From NCBI RefSeq assembly GCF_036860675.1, contig NZ_JAYKGK010000006.1:143568-207567 (forward strand): DNA of 64,000 bases, in the 5' to 3' direction. The number at the start of each line of letters is the position of its first letter. Positions within the stretch are counted from its first letter, which is position 1. Shown here piece after piece: positions 27,237 through 35,498 of this stretch. Under the pieces are notes generated by a model, which ran no database searches, was not told the origin of the DNA, and worked only from the letters and a program-made list of their open reading frames with translations. The position numbers and the translations under genes were made by a program. This DNA comes from Rosettibacter primus. Its GTDB lineage: Bacteria > Bacteroidota > Ignavibacteria > Ignavibacteriales > Melioribacteraceae.

Positions 27237-28955
27237 TTACATCATCTCCTTTGGGTCTAATCTTCGAATTATCATATCACTTATTGAGGCTCCTGCAGGA
27301 ACGATTGGGAAGACCATATCTTCCTTTACAACTTTAAAGTCAACTAAAATTGGTCCATCATTATATTCTAATGCTTCTTTTAAAACTGGTTCGACATCAC
27401 TGATATTACTTACAGAATATGCTTTAATATCAAATGCTTCTGCCAATTTCACAAAATCTGGATTACTATCCGATAAATCTGTAAAGCTATATTTTTCTGC
27501 ATGGAATAATTCCTGCCATTGGCGAACCATTCCAAGGAAAGAATTATTTATTATAAAAATTTTTATTGGAAGTTTGTTATAAGCTGCAGTTGCTAATTCC
27601 TGCATATTCATCTGAAAGCCACCATCGCCAGTAATACACAAAATAGGTTTATCTTTAACAGCGAAAGCAGCTCCAATTGCTGCTGGTAAAGCAAATCCCA
27701 TTGTCCCGAGTCCTCCACTTGTAATATTAGTTCTGGGATGATTAAACTTATAATATTGAGCAACCCACATTTGATGCTGACCAACATCTGTGACCACTAC
27801 TGCATCACCGTGAGTTAATTCAGAAAGTTTTTCAATTATGTATTGTGCTCTTAATCTTCCATCGGACATATCATACTCAAGCGGGCATTCTTCTTTCCAT
27901 TCTTCTATTTGTTCCCACCATTCTTTTAAGTCAGGTTTTTCAGAAATTTCGGCTGCGAGTTCTGCCATAACGTGTTTAACATCACCAACAATTGGCAAAT
28001 CAACGATAACATTTTTATCAATGCAAGTTGGGTCAATATCAACATGAATTTTATATGCATTCTTCGCAAAAGTATCTATCTTACCTGTAACTCTATCATC
28101 GAATCTTGCACCAAGAGATATAAGTAAGTCACAATTATTCACTGCTTGATTTGCCCAATAAGTTCCATGCATTCCAAGCATGCCAAGTGATTGTGGTTCT
28201 GTTCCTGGGAAAGCACCCAAACCCTGAAGTGTCATAGTTACAGGAAGATTATTTTCTTTTGCCAGGAGATATAATTCACGATGACCCCCTGACATAATAA
28301 CTCCACCTCCGACATAAAGTAATGGTCTCTTCGATTTTTGAATCATCATTGCTGCTTTTTTAATTTGGTTCTGGTGGCCAAATATTCTTGGTTTATATCC
28401 TCTAAGCTCAACTTTTTCAGGATAATGAAATTCTGCGATGCTATTAATTACATTTTTAGGTAAATCAACAACAACTGGTCCTGGTCTTCCTGTTGATGCA
28501 ATATAAAAAGCTTGTTTGATTGTTGATGCTAATTCTGAGATATCACGAACAAGAAAATTATGTTTTGTTATAGGTCTGGTAATTCCACAAATATCGGCTT
28601 CTTGAAAAGCATCATTGCCAATTAAATGAGTTGGTACCTGACCTGTAAAAACAACAATTGGAACAGAATCCATATATGCATCAGCAATTCCTGTAACAGT
28701 GTTTGTAGCACCAGGGCCCGAAGTTACAAGAACAACTCCGACTTTACCTGTGGCTTTAGCATAACCTTCAGCCATATGAGTTGCACCTTGTTCATGACGA
28801 ACAAGTATATGTTTAAGAAAATCCACATCATAAAGTTTTTCATAAATTTTTAAGACTGCGCCTCCCGGATAACCAAAAATGTATTCAACTCCTTCTCTAC
28901 GGAGGCATTCGAAAAATATATCGGCACCTGTCATTTGTTTTTTCTTTGTATTCAT
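27237..28955 (-). CDS. ilvB: Acetolactate synthase large (catalytic) subunit
   Basis: Thiamine-diphosphate enzyme making 2-acetolactate or 2-aceto-2-hydroxybutyrate, 572 aa. The catalytic glutamate lies in VRHEQGATHMAEGYA; the C-terminal ThDP/Mg motif is GDGGFQMNMQELATA ... NN. FAD-binding middle domain is present, marking the biosynthetic anabolic type. It lies 16 bp after ilvD. Confidence 0.96.
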   Translation of the reverse strand: MNTKKKQMTGADIFFECLRREGVEYIFGYPGGAVLKIYEKLYDVDFLKHILVRHEQGATHMAEGYAKATGKVGVVLVTSGPGATNTVTGIADAYMDSVPIVVFTGQVPTHLIGNDAFQEADICGITRPITKHNFLVRDISELASTIKQAFYIASTGRPGPVVVDLPKNVINSIAEFHYPEKVELRGYKPRIFGHQNQIKKAAMMIQKSKRPLLYVGGGVIMSGGHRELYLLAKENNLPVTMTLQGLGAFPGTEPQSLGMLGMHGTYWANQAVNNCDLLISLGARFDDRVTGKIDTFAKNAYKIHVDIDPTCIDKNVIVDLPIVGDVKHVMAELAAEISEKPDLKEWWEQIEEWKEECPLEYDMSDGRLRAQYIIEKLSELTHGDAVVVTDVGQHQMWVAQYYKFNHPRTNITSGGLGTMGFALPAAIGAAFAVKDKPILCITGDGGFQMNMQELATAAYNKLPIKIFIINNSFLGMVRQWQELFHAEKYSFTDLSDSNPDFVKLAEAFDIKAYSVSNISDVEPVLKEALEYNDGPILVDFKVVKEDMVFPIVPAGASISDMIIRRLDPKEMM

Positions 28956-28971
28956 AATAAATCCTTTTTGT

Positions 28972-30654
28972 TTATTCTGGTAAACTTAAAATTGCTCCTG
29001 TGTAAGCTGAAGTAACCATTTTTGTATAGCGAGCTAAATAACCTTTAGTAATTTTTGGTTTGAATTTTGGTACCTCAGATAATCTTCTTTGAATTTCCTC
29101 ATCAGTTAATTCCACATTAAGAGAGCAATTAGGAATATCAATTGAAATTATATCCCCATCTTTAAGAGCAGCAATAGGACCTCTTTCAGCAGCTTCAGGT
29201 GAAACATGACCAATGCAAGCTCCACGAGTACCACCTGAAAATCTACCGTCAGTAATTAAGGCAACTTTATCACCCAATCCCATTCCCATAATTTCACTTG
29301 TTGGAGCTAACATTTCAGGCATACCTGGACCACCTTTAGGCCCTTCATAACGAATTACAACAACATCTCCTGCTTTAACTTTTCCACCTCTTATTCCCTC
29401 AATAGCTTCATCCTGTGAATTATATATAACTGCTGGACCTCTAAAGACAAGCATATTTTCATCAACCGCACCTGATTTTACTATAGCACCTTTTGGGGCT
29501 AAGTTACCAAAGAGAATTGTAAGTCCTCCGGTTTTTCTAAAAGGTTGTTCAACACTTCTAATCACATTTCTATCTTTTATTTCCGCATCTTTTATATTTT
29601 CTCCCAATGTCTTGCCAGTAACTGTTGGTCTGGATAAATCTAGAACACCATCAAGCTTTGATAGTTCTTTGAGAATAGCAGAAATTCCACCTGCTCTATC
29701 AACATCCTCGATATGTACATTTTTAACAGCTGGAGAAACTTTACATATATATGGGACTTTTTCAGAAAGCTTATTTATTTCTTCTAATTTGAAATCTACA
29801 CCTGCTTCGTTTGCAATTGCAAGTGTATGAAGTACAGTATTTGTACTTCCACCCATTGCCATATCAAGAGCGAAAGCATTTAAGATTGATTCACGAGTAA
29901 TTATATCTCTTGGTTTTAAGTCAAGTTGAATTAACTCCATTATTTTACGAGCAGCTGCTCTTGCAAGTTCATGTCGTTTTGAATCTATAGCGAGAATTGT
30001 ACCATTTCCAGGAAGAGCTATTCCCAAAGCTTCCATTAAACAATTCATAGAATTAGCTGTGAACATACCGGAACATGAACCACAAGTTGGACATGCAAAA
30101 TCTTCCAATTCTTTTAATTTTTTTTCATTTATTTCACCTGTTGAAAATTTTCCTACACCCTCAAAAACAGAAATTAGATCCACAACTTCACCAGATGGAG
30201 TCAAACCAGATTTCATCGGACCACCAGAAATAAAAATTGTAGGGATGTTTACTCTTACTGCTCCCATCAACATACCAGGCACAATCTTATCACAATTAGG
30301 GATACAGATAAGTGCATCAAGTCGATGAGCTTCGGCAACTGTTTCTAAACTATCCGCAATTAATTCTCTACTTGCAAGAGAATAACGCATTCCGATGTGT
30401 CCCATTGCAATTCCGTCATCCACTCCTATCGTATTAAACTCAAATGGGACCCCTCCAGCTTTACGAACTTCCTCTTTTATAATTTTACCAAATTCCTGCA
30501 AGTGAACATGGCCGGGAATTAAATCGATATAAGAATTGCAGATTCCAATAAATGGCTTATTGAAATCATCATCTGATTTAATTACTCCCGTTGCTTTTAA
30601 CAAACTCCTGTGTGGAGCTTTATCAAATCCTTTTTTGATAAGATCAGATCTCAT
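28972..30654 (-). CDS. ilvD: Dihydroxy-acid dehydratase
   Basis: Fe-S dehydratase producing 2-oxoisovalerate and 3-methyl-2-oxovalerate. 560 aa; cluster and substrate motifs CIPNCDKIVPGMLMG, CPTCGSCSGMFTANSMNCL and GRFSGGTRGACIGHVSPEA are complete. It is the first structural gene of the ilv-leu-cimA operon. Its ATG at 30654 has GAGG nine bases upstream; between it and the promoter lies the leader/attenuator. Confidence 0.96.
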   Translation of the reverse strand: MRSDLIKKGFDKAPHRSLLKATGVIKSDDDFNKPFIGICNSYIDLIPGHVHLQEFGKIIKEEVRKAGGVPFEFNTIGVDDGIAMGHIGMRYSLASRELIADSLETVAEAHRLDALICIPNCDKIVPGMLMGAVRVNIPTIFISGGPMKSGLTPSGEVVDLISVFEGVGKFSTGEINEKKLKELEDFACPTCGSCSGMFTANSMNCLMEALGIALPGNGTILAIDSKRHELARAAARKIMELIQLDLKPRDIITRESILNAFALDMAMGGSTNTVLHTLAIANEAGVDFKLEEINKLSEKVPYICKVSPAVKNVHIEDVDRAGGISAILKELSKLDGVLDLSRPTVTGKTLGENIKDAEIKDRNVIRSVEQPFRKTGGLTILFGNLAPKGAIVKSGAVDENMLVFRGPAVIYNSQDEAIEGIRGGKVKAGDVVVIRYEGPKGGPGMPEMLAPTSEIMGMGLGDKVALITDGRFSGGTRGACIGHVSPEAAERGPIAALKDGDIISIDIPNCSLNVELTDEEIQRRLSEVPKFKPKITKGYLARYTKMVTSAYTGAILSLPE

Positions 30655-30684
30655 AAGACCTCGAAAATTATTTATAAAAATTAT

Positions 30685-30826
30685 ACATCTTTAGATATAC
30701 CTCATGGGTTTAGTCAATCCCTAATTTATTTTTTGGTAAAAATGTAGGGATTGACTACTATTAGCCTAGAATAATTAGGTTAATAATTAGAATAGTAATC
30801 CCAAGGAGGAGAATATCTAAAGATGT
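30685..30826 (-). promoter_or_regulatory. Attenuator-like nested RNA stems before ilvD
   Basis: Two perfect inverted repeats are nested. The outer has 14-bp arms (30685-30698 and 30813-30826; ATATCTAAAGATGT and its complement). The inner has 13-bp arms (30711-30723 and 30745-30757; TAGGGATTGACTA and its complement). The outer stem can be extended by CCTC/GAGG and GGG/CCC pairs. Its upstream arm lies inside the leader peptide's Ile/Leu codons, and on the minus strand its downstream arm is followed by ATAATTTTTATAAATAATTTT-like AT-rich sequence. A ribosome stalled on those codons would block the outer stem. Structure seen; mechanism inferred. Confidence 0.7.
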
Positions 30827-30919
30827 GTTAAATGCAAAATTTATACGGTCGAATGCTAAGAGCTTTTGCTGCCCATTTAATTTTTGATACGTAACGATAT
30901 GTTTTCTATTGTCAACCAT
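30761..30919 (-). CDS. Branched-chain amino acid leader peptide (putative)
   Basis: A 52-codon reading frame between the ilv promoter and ilvD. Its C-terminal run ILLLGITILIINLIILG holds 7 Ile and 6 Leu among 17 codons, then stops at TAA TAG TAG. The likely ATG (30917-30919) lies about five bases from the predicted transcript start, so translation would be nearly leaderless; no Shine-Dalgarno is seen. The same frame extends to an ATG at 30994, but that lies upstream of the promoter. Val codons are absent from the run, suggesting Ile/Leu sensing. Confidence 0.7.
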   Translation of the reverse strand: MVDNRKHIVTYQKLNGQQKLLAFDRINFAFNTSLDILLLGITILIINLIILG

Positions 30920-30931
30920 AACTTGGTTGCA

Positions 30932-30960
30932 ATTATAAGGTATAAAAAACTTTATGTCAA
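30932..30960 (-). promoter_or_regulatory. Promoter of the ilv-leu-cimA operon
   Basis: Perfect sigma-70 boxes on the minus strand: TTGACA (30955-30960), 17-base spacer, TATAAT (30932-30937), continuing TATAATTGC. Predicted start at about 30924, five bases before the leader ATG and 270 bases before ilvD. Confidence 0.8.
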
Positions 30961-30979
30961 GTCTTATAAAAAAATTTTT

Positions 30980-31013
30980 TGCATAATTATTCATATTAAT
31001 GAATAATTAGATT
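30980..31013. promoter_or_regulatory. Tandem ArgR-like operator upstream of the ilv promoter
   Basis: TGCATAATTATTCA (30980-30993) and TGAATAATTAGATT (31000-31013) are spaced 20 bp start to start. The first matches the ArgR half-site pattern TGAAT-N4-ATTCA at 13 of 14 bases if N4 is AATT; the second keeps one half. They also form an 11-bp inverted repeat (30984-31009). The pair is 20 bp upstream of the -35 box. A similar pair at the same spacing precedes gdhA. The regulator is inferred. Confidence 0.45.
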
Positions 31014-31251
31014 ATTCAATTGTGTTTTTGTGAACAATTTTATTTTATGAATTTGTAATTGAATAATATTCACTTTCCTTAAGCAAACTAATAATTGCAG
31101 GATAAGTATATGAGATTAACATCTTTTTTTAATGCTTAAATACCGCTTGATTTTTCCCTAATAAAATGTTCGCATATAACTTTTCTTCATGAAAAAGATT
31201 TTAATTCACTAACAAAAATTTCATCTCTGTAAAATAATTTGTATTTCGTTC
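31014..31251. other. Intergenic stretch with nothing recognisable
   Basis: AT-rich DNA between the ilv control region and the end of the beta-helix gene. I see no convincing reading frame, tRNA, repeat array or terminator. A small CTTTT..AAAAG hairpin at about 31183-31200 is too weak to call. Confidence 0.5.
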
Positions 31252-33153
31252 TTACTTTACAGGATAATATGCACCTACATAATTCTTAATATTTTTAGTT
31301 TGTCCTGTTAATTTTTTTATTTCATCCGGTAATTTCATGCCAGAATTTGCATCAGGAAATGATTGTAGCAATCTGTAATCTTTTAGCTCTGCACATTTGA
31401 ATAATGGTAAATTAAATTCAGAGTAATACTTACTATGAATTTCAAATTGAGGATATAAAGTTCGAAGCTCATCTAACGATTTAAATGCTGCTTGGCATTT
31501 TTCATTATTAATAGGGCTCCATAAGATTAAAGTATTATAATCTGATTGTGTTACATAAAAATTATAATCAAGAGATTTTAATTGAGGTTGAGTAAGTTTT
31601 TGACAAAGTGATGCAGGCTGCCAGACATAGAATAATGGTCTTTTAAAATCTTTATCGCCGAATAATAAATTGTTAATGAAGATATGACCTTCGCGTTTAT
31701 CAACATCTGGACCTGTGCTTGCATGCCAGCCAAAATGGTCACCAGCTGCCACGCGGGCGTTTCTTGAAATGCAAGCTGTACTGTTAATAAATGTATTGTT
31801 ATAAATTTGCACATTAGAACTATTCAATATCCATATTCCATGGTCACAATTAACAAATACATTATTTGCACATATTGCACCTTTAGATATTTCAAAGAAA
31901 AATCCATTATCACTTGGCCATGGCTGATTAATATTTAATTCAGTCCTGTTATTCCCAACATTTTCTATCCAATTATTTATAAATACTCCGTCAACATTCC
32001 CGACATCATACCAAATCCCATTTGAATATGGCAGGTCAATTACTAGATTATCATTGCATGTAACACGATGACATTGATTGAAAATTTTTACAGCTGCTGG
32101 ATAATATCCAGTAATTCTTTCGATGTTATTACGGGTAAAAATATTTTTTTCAAGCAGAACATCATTTGAACTAATGATATAAATTCCTTCTGTGCTTGTA
32201 TCACTAATCTTGCAATGTCTAATTGTCAAACTATCTCCCCTTATGTATCCAGCCACTCTTGAGCAAAATGATATTTCACAATTTTCTATTAATGTTCCTA
32301 CAACATCTTTCCCAAAAGTTTTTTCATCAGCAAGTCCTTCTGGTTCAGTGCCTTCTATTTCAATTGCACGATATGCATATTGAGTAAATTTAATTCCTCG
32401 AATAACTGGACCTTTTCTATCTGCCACTTTTCCATTAACATCTTTTGTCGTTCTAATTAAAGCTCCATCAAATGCTGTAATTTCAACAAGTTTATTTGTT
32501 GGGTCAGTACCAATGTAAACTGTTTTAGTATCATAATCGATATAAAAAGAATTTTCATCTACTTCTCCTTCCCATCCTGCTGATTGCAAAAATTTTCCAT
32601 TTATAAAAACCATATCATTATTAAATCTATGCAGTGGAGTTTTCTTTCCTTCTCTATCACGCATCCACCAGTCGGCAGGTTTTGACGGAAATAATTTTTC
32701 CCATTTAGTTACCCAAAGACCATTTCCTAAACTTTTCCAGTTATCAGCAATATAAGTTCCTTTAAAAATTGGTTGTTCATCTTTATAAGGTTGAATTATA
32801 ATTCCTTGATTAAAAATTAGATTTCCAGTTCTATAAATACCGCCTCTTAAAATTATTGCATCACCAGTTTTTACCTTTTGAATAGCAGATTCAATTGTGG
32901 TAGGATTAATGATTGATTCTCCGGAATTCTCAGGTTTGCCATCTGGTGAAACATAATAAATTTTTCCAGAGATTTTTGGAATTTCATAAACTTGATAAAT
33001 TGGCCCATATGGACCGCCAGAAGGTTGTGCAATTATTTTTAGTGAAGAAAGCAAGATTAAAAAATAGCACAAAATAAACGTGTATGATTTCAAATTATTT
33101 TTATGAATTACTCCCACATTAAAATTCATCTTTGAGGTTATGTTATATCTCAT
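31252..33153 (-). CDS. Secreted right-handed parallel beta-helix protein
   Basis: A 633-residue exported protein. The start chosen (33153, MRYNITSK) has AAAGGA seven bases upstream; longer starts overlap the preceding gene. A hydrophobic signal segment (SYTFILCYFLILLSSLKIIAQ) lies near residues 24-44. Then come GKIYYVSPDGKPENSGES, a DUF1565-like entry, and successive repeats of the form NDVLLEKNIFTRNN, DGVFINNWIENV, SNVQIYNNTFINS that mark a pectate-lyase/NosD-like beta-helix. This fold serves many polysaccharide lyases and surface proteins; the substrate cannot be told. It lies alone after the ComM gene. Confidence 0.75.
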   Translation of the reverse strand: MRYNITSKMNFNVGVIHKNNLKSYTFILCYFLILLSSLKIIAQPSGGPYGPIYQVYEIPKISGKIYYVSPDGKPENSGESIINPTTIESAIQKVKTGDAIILRGGIYRTGNLIFNQGIIIQPYKDEQPIFKGTYIADNWKSLGNGLWVTKWEKLFPSKPADWWMRDREGKKTPLHRFNNDMVFINGKFLQSAGWEGEVDENSFYIDYDTKTVYIGTDPTNKLVEITAFDGALIRTTKDVNGKVADRKGPVIRGIKFTQYAYRAIEIEGTEPEGLADEKTFGKDVVGTLIENCEISFCSRVAGYIRGDSLTIRHCKISDTSTEGIYIISSNDVLLEKNIFTRNNIERITGYYPAAVKIFNQCHRVTCNDNLVIDLPYSNGIWYDVGNVDGVFINNWIENVGNNRTELNINQPWPSDNGFFFEISKGAICANNVFVNCDHGIWILNSSNVQIYNNTFINSTACISRNARVAAGDHFGWHASTGPDVDKREGHIFINNLLFGDKDFKRPLFYVWQPASLCQKLTQPQLKSLDYNFYVTQSDYNTLILWSPINNEKCQAAFKSLDELRTLYPQFEIHSKYYSEFNLPLFKCAELKDYRLLQSFPDANSGMKLPDEIKKLTGQTKNIKNYVGAYYPVK

Positions 33154-33218
33154 AATTTTTTCCTTTAATAATTTAATATCATTGATTGAATATAATAATT
33201 TTGTTAATAAATTAAATC

Positions 33219-34757
33219 TCAATGCCCCCAAAGTTCTCTGTCCAAAGCTCTGTATTGAATGGCTTCACTGATATGCTGCGGAAGTATGTTTTCAGAATTT
33301 TCAAGGTCAGCAATAGTTCTGCTGACTTTAATTATTCTATCATAAGCTCTTGCAGAAAGTCCTAATCTAGTCATTGCCATTTTTAATAGTTCTTCGGATT
33401 GGCTATCGAGTTTGCAAAACTTACGAATTTCTTTTGTGCCCATGTGTGCATTACAATAAATATTTTTTAATCCCTCAAATCTTTTCAATTGAATCTGACG
33501 GGCAGCAACAACTCTTTTTCTAATTTCTTCTGATTTTTCTCCAGTTGATGCAGAAGAGAGTTCCTTAAATTTTACAGGCGGAACTTCGATGTGAATATCA
33601 ATTCGGTCCAATAAAGGACCGGAAATTTTTGACATATATTTTTGAATTTGTGCAGTTGTGCATGTGCATTCTTTAGACGGGTCAGTAAAATATCCACAAG
33701 GACAGGGATTCATTGCTGCAGCAAGCATAAATTTAGCAGGAAATTCTAAAGACATTTTAGAACGACTGATAGTAACTTTCGAATCTTCGAGAGGTTGACG
33801 AAGAACTTCCAGCACATTTTTTTTGAATTCTGGCAATTCATCTAAGAACAAAACTCCATTATGAGCAAAAGAAACTTCACCGGGACGAGGGATACTACCA
33901 CCTCCAATCAATGCTGCATCACTTACGGTATGATGAGGACTGCGGAATGGTCTTTCTGTTATTAATGCTTTATCTTTTGGTAATATTCCAGCAACAGAAT
34001 GAATCTTAGTTGTTTCGAGAGCTTCTTCAAATGTAAGAGGCGGTAAAATAGTAGGTAATCTTTTAGCAAGCATTGTTTTGCCGGAACCTGGCGGTCCAAT
34101 CATTATTATATTGTGTCCGCCTGCAGCAGCAATTTCTAAAGCACGTTTTGCATTTTCCTGTCCTTTAACATCGGAAAAATCAATGTGATAATTATTTACT
34201 TCTGCAAATACTTCATTTTTATCAGTATAAACAGGTTCAAAATGATTTTCACCATTTAGAAATTGAATTACTTCGTTTAAAGTTTCAAAGCCATAAACAT
34301 TTATTCCATCAACAATAGAAGCTTCTTTTACAGATTCTTTTGGAAGAATGATATTTTTTATTCCTAATCTTTTTGCTTCAACTGCAATTGGGAGTCCTCC
34401 TTTAACTTTTCTTAAAGAACCATCGAGAGAAAGTTCTCCCAATATCATGGTTTCTTCGAGCAAATTTTGGCTAATTAAATCATTAGATGCGAGGATACCA
34501 ATTGCAATAGGCAAATCAAAAGCACTTCCTTCTTTTTTGATGTCGGCAGGAGCTAAATTTACTGTAATTTTTTTTAGAGAAATATCAATCCCAGAATTTT
34601 TTAGGGCAGCAGTAACTCGTTCTTTGCTTTCTTTTACTGCGTTATCGGGCAATCCAACAATTGTTATGGAAGGAAGTTGTTTTTCGCTGTGAGTTTCAAC
34701 TTCGACTTTGTATGCATCAATTCCAAATGTAGAAGCTGAAATAATTTTGGAAAACAT
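33219..34757 (-). CDS. comM: YifB/ComM family Mg-chelatase-like AAA+ ATPase
   Basis: 512 aa. N-terminal ChlI-like domain (VEVETHSEKQLPSITIVGLPDNAVKESKERV in outline), central AAA+ domain with Walker A GPPGSGKTMLAKRLP and Walker B VLFLDELPEF, then a C-terminal Mg-chelatase domain. ComM promotes branch migration in natural transformation in Haemophilus and Vibrio; the family is almost universal, so competence here is not proven. Gene is intact, with the restriction island directly upstream. Confidence 0.88.
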   Translation of the reverse strand: MFSKIISASTFGIDAYKVEVETHSEKQLPSITIVGLPDNAVKESKERVTAALKNSGIDISLKKITVNLAPADIKKEGSAFDLPIAIGILASNDLISQNLLEETMILGELSLDGSLRKVKGGLPIAVEAKRLGIKNIILPKESVKEASIVDGINVYGFETLNEVIQFLNGENHFEPVYTDKNEVFAEVNNYHIDFSDVKGQENAKRALEIAAAGGHNIIMIGPPGSGKTMLAKRLPTILPPLTFEEALETTKIHSVAGILPKDKALITERPFRSPHHTVSDAALIGGGSIPRPGEVSFAHNGVLFLDELPEFKKNVLEVLRQPLEDSKVTISRSKMSLEFPAKFMLAAAMNPCPCGYFTDPSKECTCTTAQIQKYMSKISGPLLDRIDIHIEVPPVKFKELSSASTGEKSEEIRKRVVAARQIQLKRFEGLKNIYCNAHMGTKEIRKFCKLDSQSEELLKMAMTRLGLSARAYDRIIKVSRTIADLENSENILPQHISEAIQYRALDRELWGH

Positions 34758-34826
34758 TATTGTTGATGAATTAATTATTAATAAAGTAATAAAAAAAATA
34801 ATTTAACAAAATAGCCCTCGATATAA

Positions 34827-35498
34827 TTACAACAAATCACCTTCTTTTAAAATTATTGCACCATCTCTACCTGAATACATCCTTTTATTGTCTGAGTTAA
34901 ATTCATACTTAACATCAAGAGAAAGTTTTTCTATAGATAATATTTTATAATGTTTACACTTATAGATATGATTTTGCTTTCTTTCACCTGCAACATAAAT
35001 TGCATAAGATAATAAAAAATGAGTTGCATCATGTATTACCTTAAATTCATTTGAGGGAGAAAAGTAAAAACTCCTCTGATTCGTTCTAATATTCTTAATA
35101 TTATAGGTTTTACATTCTAAATAATATGGATTATTATTATACCAAAAAATAATATCAGGATAACCAGTTGATTTTTTCCGCCCATTTTCACTTTCTGGTG
35201 TTTCAGCATTCAACCCCTGAGAATTTAATGCCTCTTTAACAAAAGGCTCAATATCATTCCCAACTTCATTCGGGCGTGATCTTAATATACCTTTCTTATT
35301 AATCATTCGTCCAGCATTAATAGCAGCTTTTTCCAATAAATCTAAAACCCTTTTATGGTCATTATTGTTGAAGTCGAAAAAAATAACTTTCTTACCTGTC
35401 ATTGCTTCAATAACAAGATTAAAAGGAATATCTTTCAAAGGCTGTAACATTTGTTTTACAATATTTTCAAGCCATTTAGTATAATCTTCTTTATTCAT
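34827..35498 (-). CDS. PD-(D/E)xK restriction endonuclease-like protein
   Basis: 223 aa from the ATG at 35498, which overlaps the stop of the upstream ATPase gene by eight bases; an ATG at 35516 would overlap more. In the longer numbering, the catalytic core reads TGYPDIIFWYNNNPYYLECK: D121, then E134-x-K136, with E90 upstream as a possible further ligand. No family name recognised; the STGYPDI context resembles type II restriction endonucleases. Together with the methyltransferase and GHKL ATPase it forms one operon, and it is the likely dedicated cutting subunit. Recognition site unknown. Confidence 0.72.
   Translation of the reverse strand: MNKEDYTKWLENIVKQMLQPLKDIPFNLVIEAMTGKKVIFFDFNNNDHKRVLDLLEKAAINAGRMINKKGILRSRPNEVGNDIEPFVKEALNSQGLNAETPESENGRKKSTGYPDIIFWYNNNPYYLECKTYNIKNIRTNQRSFYFSPSNEFKVIHDATHFLLSYAIYVAGERKQNHIYKCKHYKILSIEKLSLDVKYEFNSDNKRMYSGRDGAIILKEGDLL

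Noticed and set aside
30685..30826. The nested inverted repeats before ilvD as a transposable mini-element
   Set aside because: No target duplication, and the arms fall exactly on the leader codons and the stretch before ilvD, which points to RNA structure.
30761..30994. 77-residue reading frame as an ordinary gene before ilvD
   Set aside because: Its first ATG lies upstream of the consensus promoter, the N-terminal part has no ribosome site, and only the C-terminal Ile/Leu run is meaningful. I call the shorter form as a leader peptide.
34348..34692. 114-residue plus-strand frame
   Set aside because: Antisense to the ComM ATPase gene in an intact conserved region; no ribosome site; composition is that of a shadow frame.
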